NCBI GenBank assembly: GCA_002389505.1
Contig: DGPA01000027.1
Coordinates: forward strand, 34,209 to 98,208
Length of the DNA: 64,000 nt
Direction of reading: 5' to 3'
Source of the DNA: Halieaceae bacterium UBA4452
GTDB taxonomy: Bacteria; Pseudomonadota; Gammaproteobacteria; Pseudomonadales; Halieaceae
The first letter of the stretch is position 1; the number at the start of each line of letters is the position of its first letter. Positions 62,811 through 64,000 of the stretch are shown here, one piece after another. The notes under the pieces are model-generated. The model saw only the letters and a program-made list of their open reading frames with translations. It had not been told where the DNA came from and made no database searches. Both the position numbers and the translations under genes were made by a program.

Positions 62811-63232
62811 TGGAACAAATTATTCTAGTGGTTCATTTGCTGGTGTCCTTGGCTATCATTGGCCTGATTATGATGCAGCGCGGTAAGGGCTCTGATATCG
62901 GCGCGTCATTTGGCGCCGGTGCGTCACAGACCTTATTGGGTAGTGCCGGCAATACCAATATATTGACCAAGGGCACTGCCTGGCTGGTCGTGATATTCTT
63001 CTCGACGAGTTTCGGTTTGGCGATGATTGCCGATAGTCGAACGGCGGGAGAAGGGGACTTGGGCTTTGAACTTCCTATTGACTCTGCGCCGGCACAAATA
63101 CTCGAGTTTGAAAACGAGCTGCCGCAAATCGATGCGGACTCATCAGCACCGGGCATCAATGCTGATATGCCAGTGCTTGAGTCAGAGCGTCGCTCAGCGG
63201 TAGACGCCAATGGCGATATGCCGGAGGGTTGA
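62810..63232 (+). CDS. secG: Protein translocase subunit SecG
   Basis: 140 aa inner-membrane protein of the SecYEG channel. Two membrane helices (near 2-20 and 53-71) flank the conserved MMQRGKGSDIGASFGAGASQTLLGSAG loop. The C-terminal tail after residue 75 is acidic and hydrophilic, a common feature of gammaproteobacterial SecG. It is followed by tRNA-Leu, the usual order. Confidence 0.94.
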   Translation: MEQIILVVHLLVSLAIIGLIMMQRGKGSDIGASFGAGASQTLLGSAGNTNILTKGTAWLVVIFFSTSFGLAMIADSRTAGEGDLGFELPIDSAPAQILEFENELPQIDADSSAPGINADMPVLESERRSAVDANGDMPEG

Positions 63233-63240
63233 CGAAAAAT

Positions 63241-63326
63241 GCGGGAGTGGTGGAATTGGTAGACACGCTATCTTGAGGGGGTAGTGGCCTATGGCTGTGC
63301 GGGTTCAAGTCCCGCCTTCCGCACCA
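63241..63326 (+). tRNA. tRNA-Leu(GAG)
   Basis: 86 nt with encoded CCA. The acceptor stem GCGGGAG pairs with CTTCCGC. The D arm contains GGTGGAATTGGTAGACACGC. The anticodon stem CTATC/GGTAG holds the loop TTGAGGG with anticodon GAG at 63275-63277. A long variable arm and GGTTCAAGTCC T-arm confirm class II leucine tRNA. It sits eight bases after secG, as in many gammaproteobacteria. Confidence 0.97.
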
Positions 63327-63528
63327 ATATATGAGAGCTAGAGCAAGGTAAGTCATTGATTAGTAGGATTGCTGCCTGTTTACGAAGCGGCAGCTGTCCA
63401 GCCACATCACGTAGACTGGGTCTCTATGGCCCGTCGCGTGCACAAAGGCCATGAAGCAACGGCCAGCGCAAAGATCCTCCCGTCAATTTTCCCTATGATT
63501 CCCCTGTTGTGCGGGTTATTGTGCTCCT

Positions 63529-63990
63529 ATGAGCAAACAGTCAACACCGGAACACTATAAAGAGCCAGAGGATGCCTTTAACGAGCGCCTACTCTTTAAC
63601 CTTGTTTACTGCAGTCAGATGAGCGCGGGGGTAGCGAGGGCGGATGTCGATACCATCGTAGCGACTGCGCAGCGTCGCAATGCGGTACTGGGCATCACTG
63701 GAATTTTGGTGTTCGGGAGTGGGGTATTTTTTCAATGGATTGAGGGCCCCAAGGCTGAGGTGTTGGATCTTGTAACGCTTATCGAGGCGGATCGTCGGCA
63801 TGAAATGATGGTGATATTAAGCACCGATGAAGAAGTTCGCGAACGTATTTTTCCTACGTGGGACATGGAGCTCGTGGGCACTGAGGATATTCAAGAGGTA
63901 CTTCAGGACGCGCTTCAAACGGCGCAAGATGAGAAAAGCGTTGATGCCCTGCAACTCATGCTTGATAAATTAGCGGTAGTCGCCGACTAA
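63529..63990 (+). CDS. BLUF-domain blue-light photoreceptor
   Basis: 153 aa, almost only a BLUF domain (residues about 20-115), a flavin-binding light sensor. Key residues are Tyr27 in LVYCSQ, Asn51 in RRNAVLGITG, Gln69 in VFFQWIEG, and Trp111 and Met113 in PTWDME, matching the Tyr-Asn-Gln-Trp-Met set known from AppA. A short C-terminal helical tail follows, with no output enzyme, so it probably acts by binding a partner. It is located 200 bases after tRNA-Leu, where rimP usually follows. Confidence 0.93.
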   Translation: MSKQSTPEHYKEPEDAFNERLLFNLVYCSQMSAGVARADVDTIVATAQRRNAVLGITGILVFGSGVFFQWIEGPKAEVLDLVTLIEADRRHEMMVILSTDEEVRERIFPTWDMELVGTEDIQEVLQDALQTAQDEKSVDALQLMLDKLAVVAD

Positions 63991-64000
63991 CAACCGGCAG

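Overview
The window looks like a chromosomal segment of an aerobic, probably marine gammaproteobacterium. The best clue is the housekeeping block at 49.6-63.3 kb: carA-carB-greA-(feoA-feoB)-yhbY-rlmE-ftsH-folP-glmM-tpiA-secG-tRNA-Leu(GAG). This is the usual gammaproteobacterial order, with feoAB spliced in. Many acyl-CoA dehydrogenases, a prokaryotic (6-4) photolyase, a BLUF photoreceptor and a soluble NAD-dependent formate dehydrogenase would fit the OM60/NOR5 (Halieaceae) neighbourhood. That placement is inference; no rRNA or other phylogenetic marker is present. I see no CRISPR array, prophage, insertion sequence or toxin-antitoxin pair.

Layout. 0-0.3 kb: end of a ZIP-type metal transporter. 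0.35-1.4 kb: ferrochelatase. 1.65-5.2 kb: three co-directional acyl-CoA dehydrogenases; the second and third look like a heteromeric pair. 5.4-10.8 kb: membrane dipeptidase, FeS photolyase, and an MBOAT acyltransferase with an SGNH-like partner. 10.9-25.7 kb is a one-carbon oxidation island: fdsGBA-fdhD-fdsD formate dehydrogenase, a divergent ModE-like regulator, an Ldh-family dehydrogenase with a LysR regulator, and the four-subunit sarcosine oxidase soxBDAG. Sarcosine oxidase releases glycine and a one-carbon unit (methylene-THF or formaldehyde), and formate dehydrogenase can burn the resulting formate to CO2 and NADH. 26-33 kb: lipid and general metabolism (DUF1295 protein, fatty acid desaturase, two SDRs, YeeN-like YebC protein, D-aminoacylase-like amidohydrolase).

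33-41 kb is an envelope region: a TorF-type porin with a textbook sigma-54 promoter and a terminator-like hairpin in its leader, a small exported protein, a two-gene YeeE/YedE sulfur transporter, an exported catalase-peroxidase, and a secreted metalloprotease-like protein with PKD domains. 41-48 kb begins with a 58-codon remnant of an aldehyde dehydrogenase. It continues with a tight catabolic operon (acyl-CoA dehydrogenase, MaoC hydratase, SDR, thiolase, quinone oxidoreductase, iron alcohol dehydrogenase, thioesterase) that holds a complete beta-oxidation-like cycle. Its promoter carries a perfect 15-bp palindrome, and a related half-site precedes the first acyl-CoA dehydrogenase operon. A convergent MFS transporter follows. 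The window ends with the housekeeping block and a BLUF gene just after the tRNA.

Most distinctive signals: the sigma-54 promoter plus 5'-end hairpin of the porin gene; a SoxD delta subunit lacking two of the four known zinc ligands; an Ldh-family enzyme lacking the SHG catalytic motif; a 16/19-match direct repeat at both ends of the fds/regulator intergenic region; and the aldehyde dehydrogenase scar beside the catabolic operon. I did not find a convincing wholly new multi-gene system.
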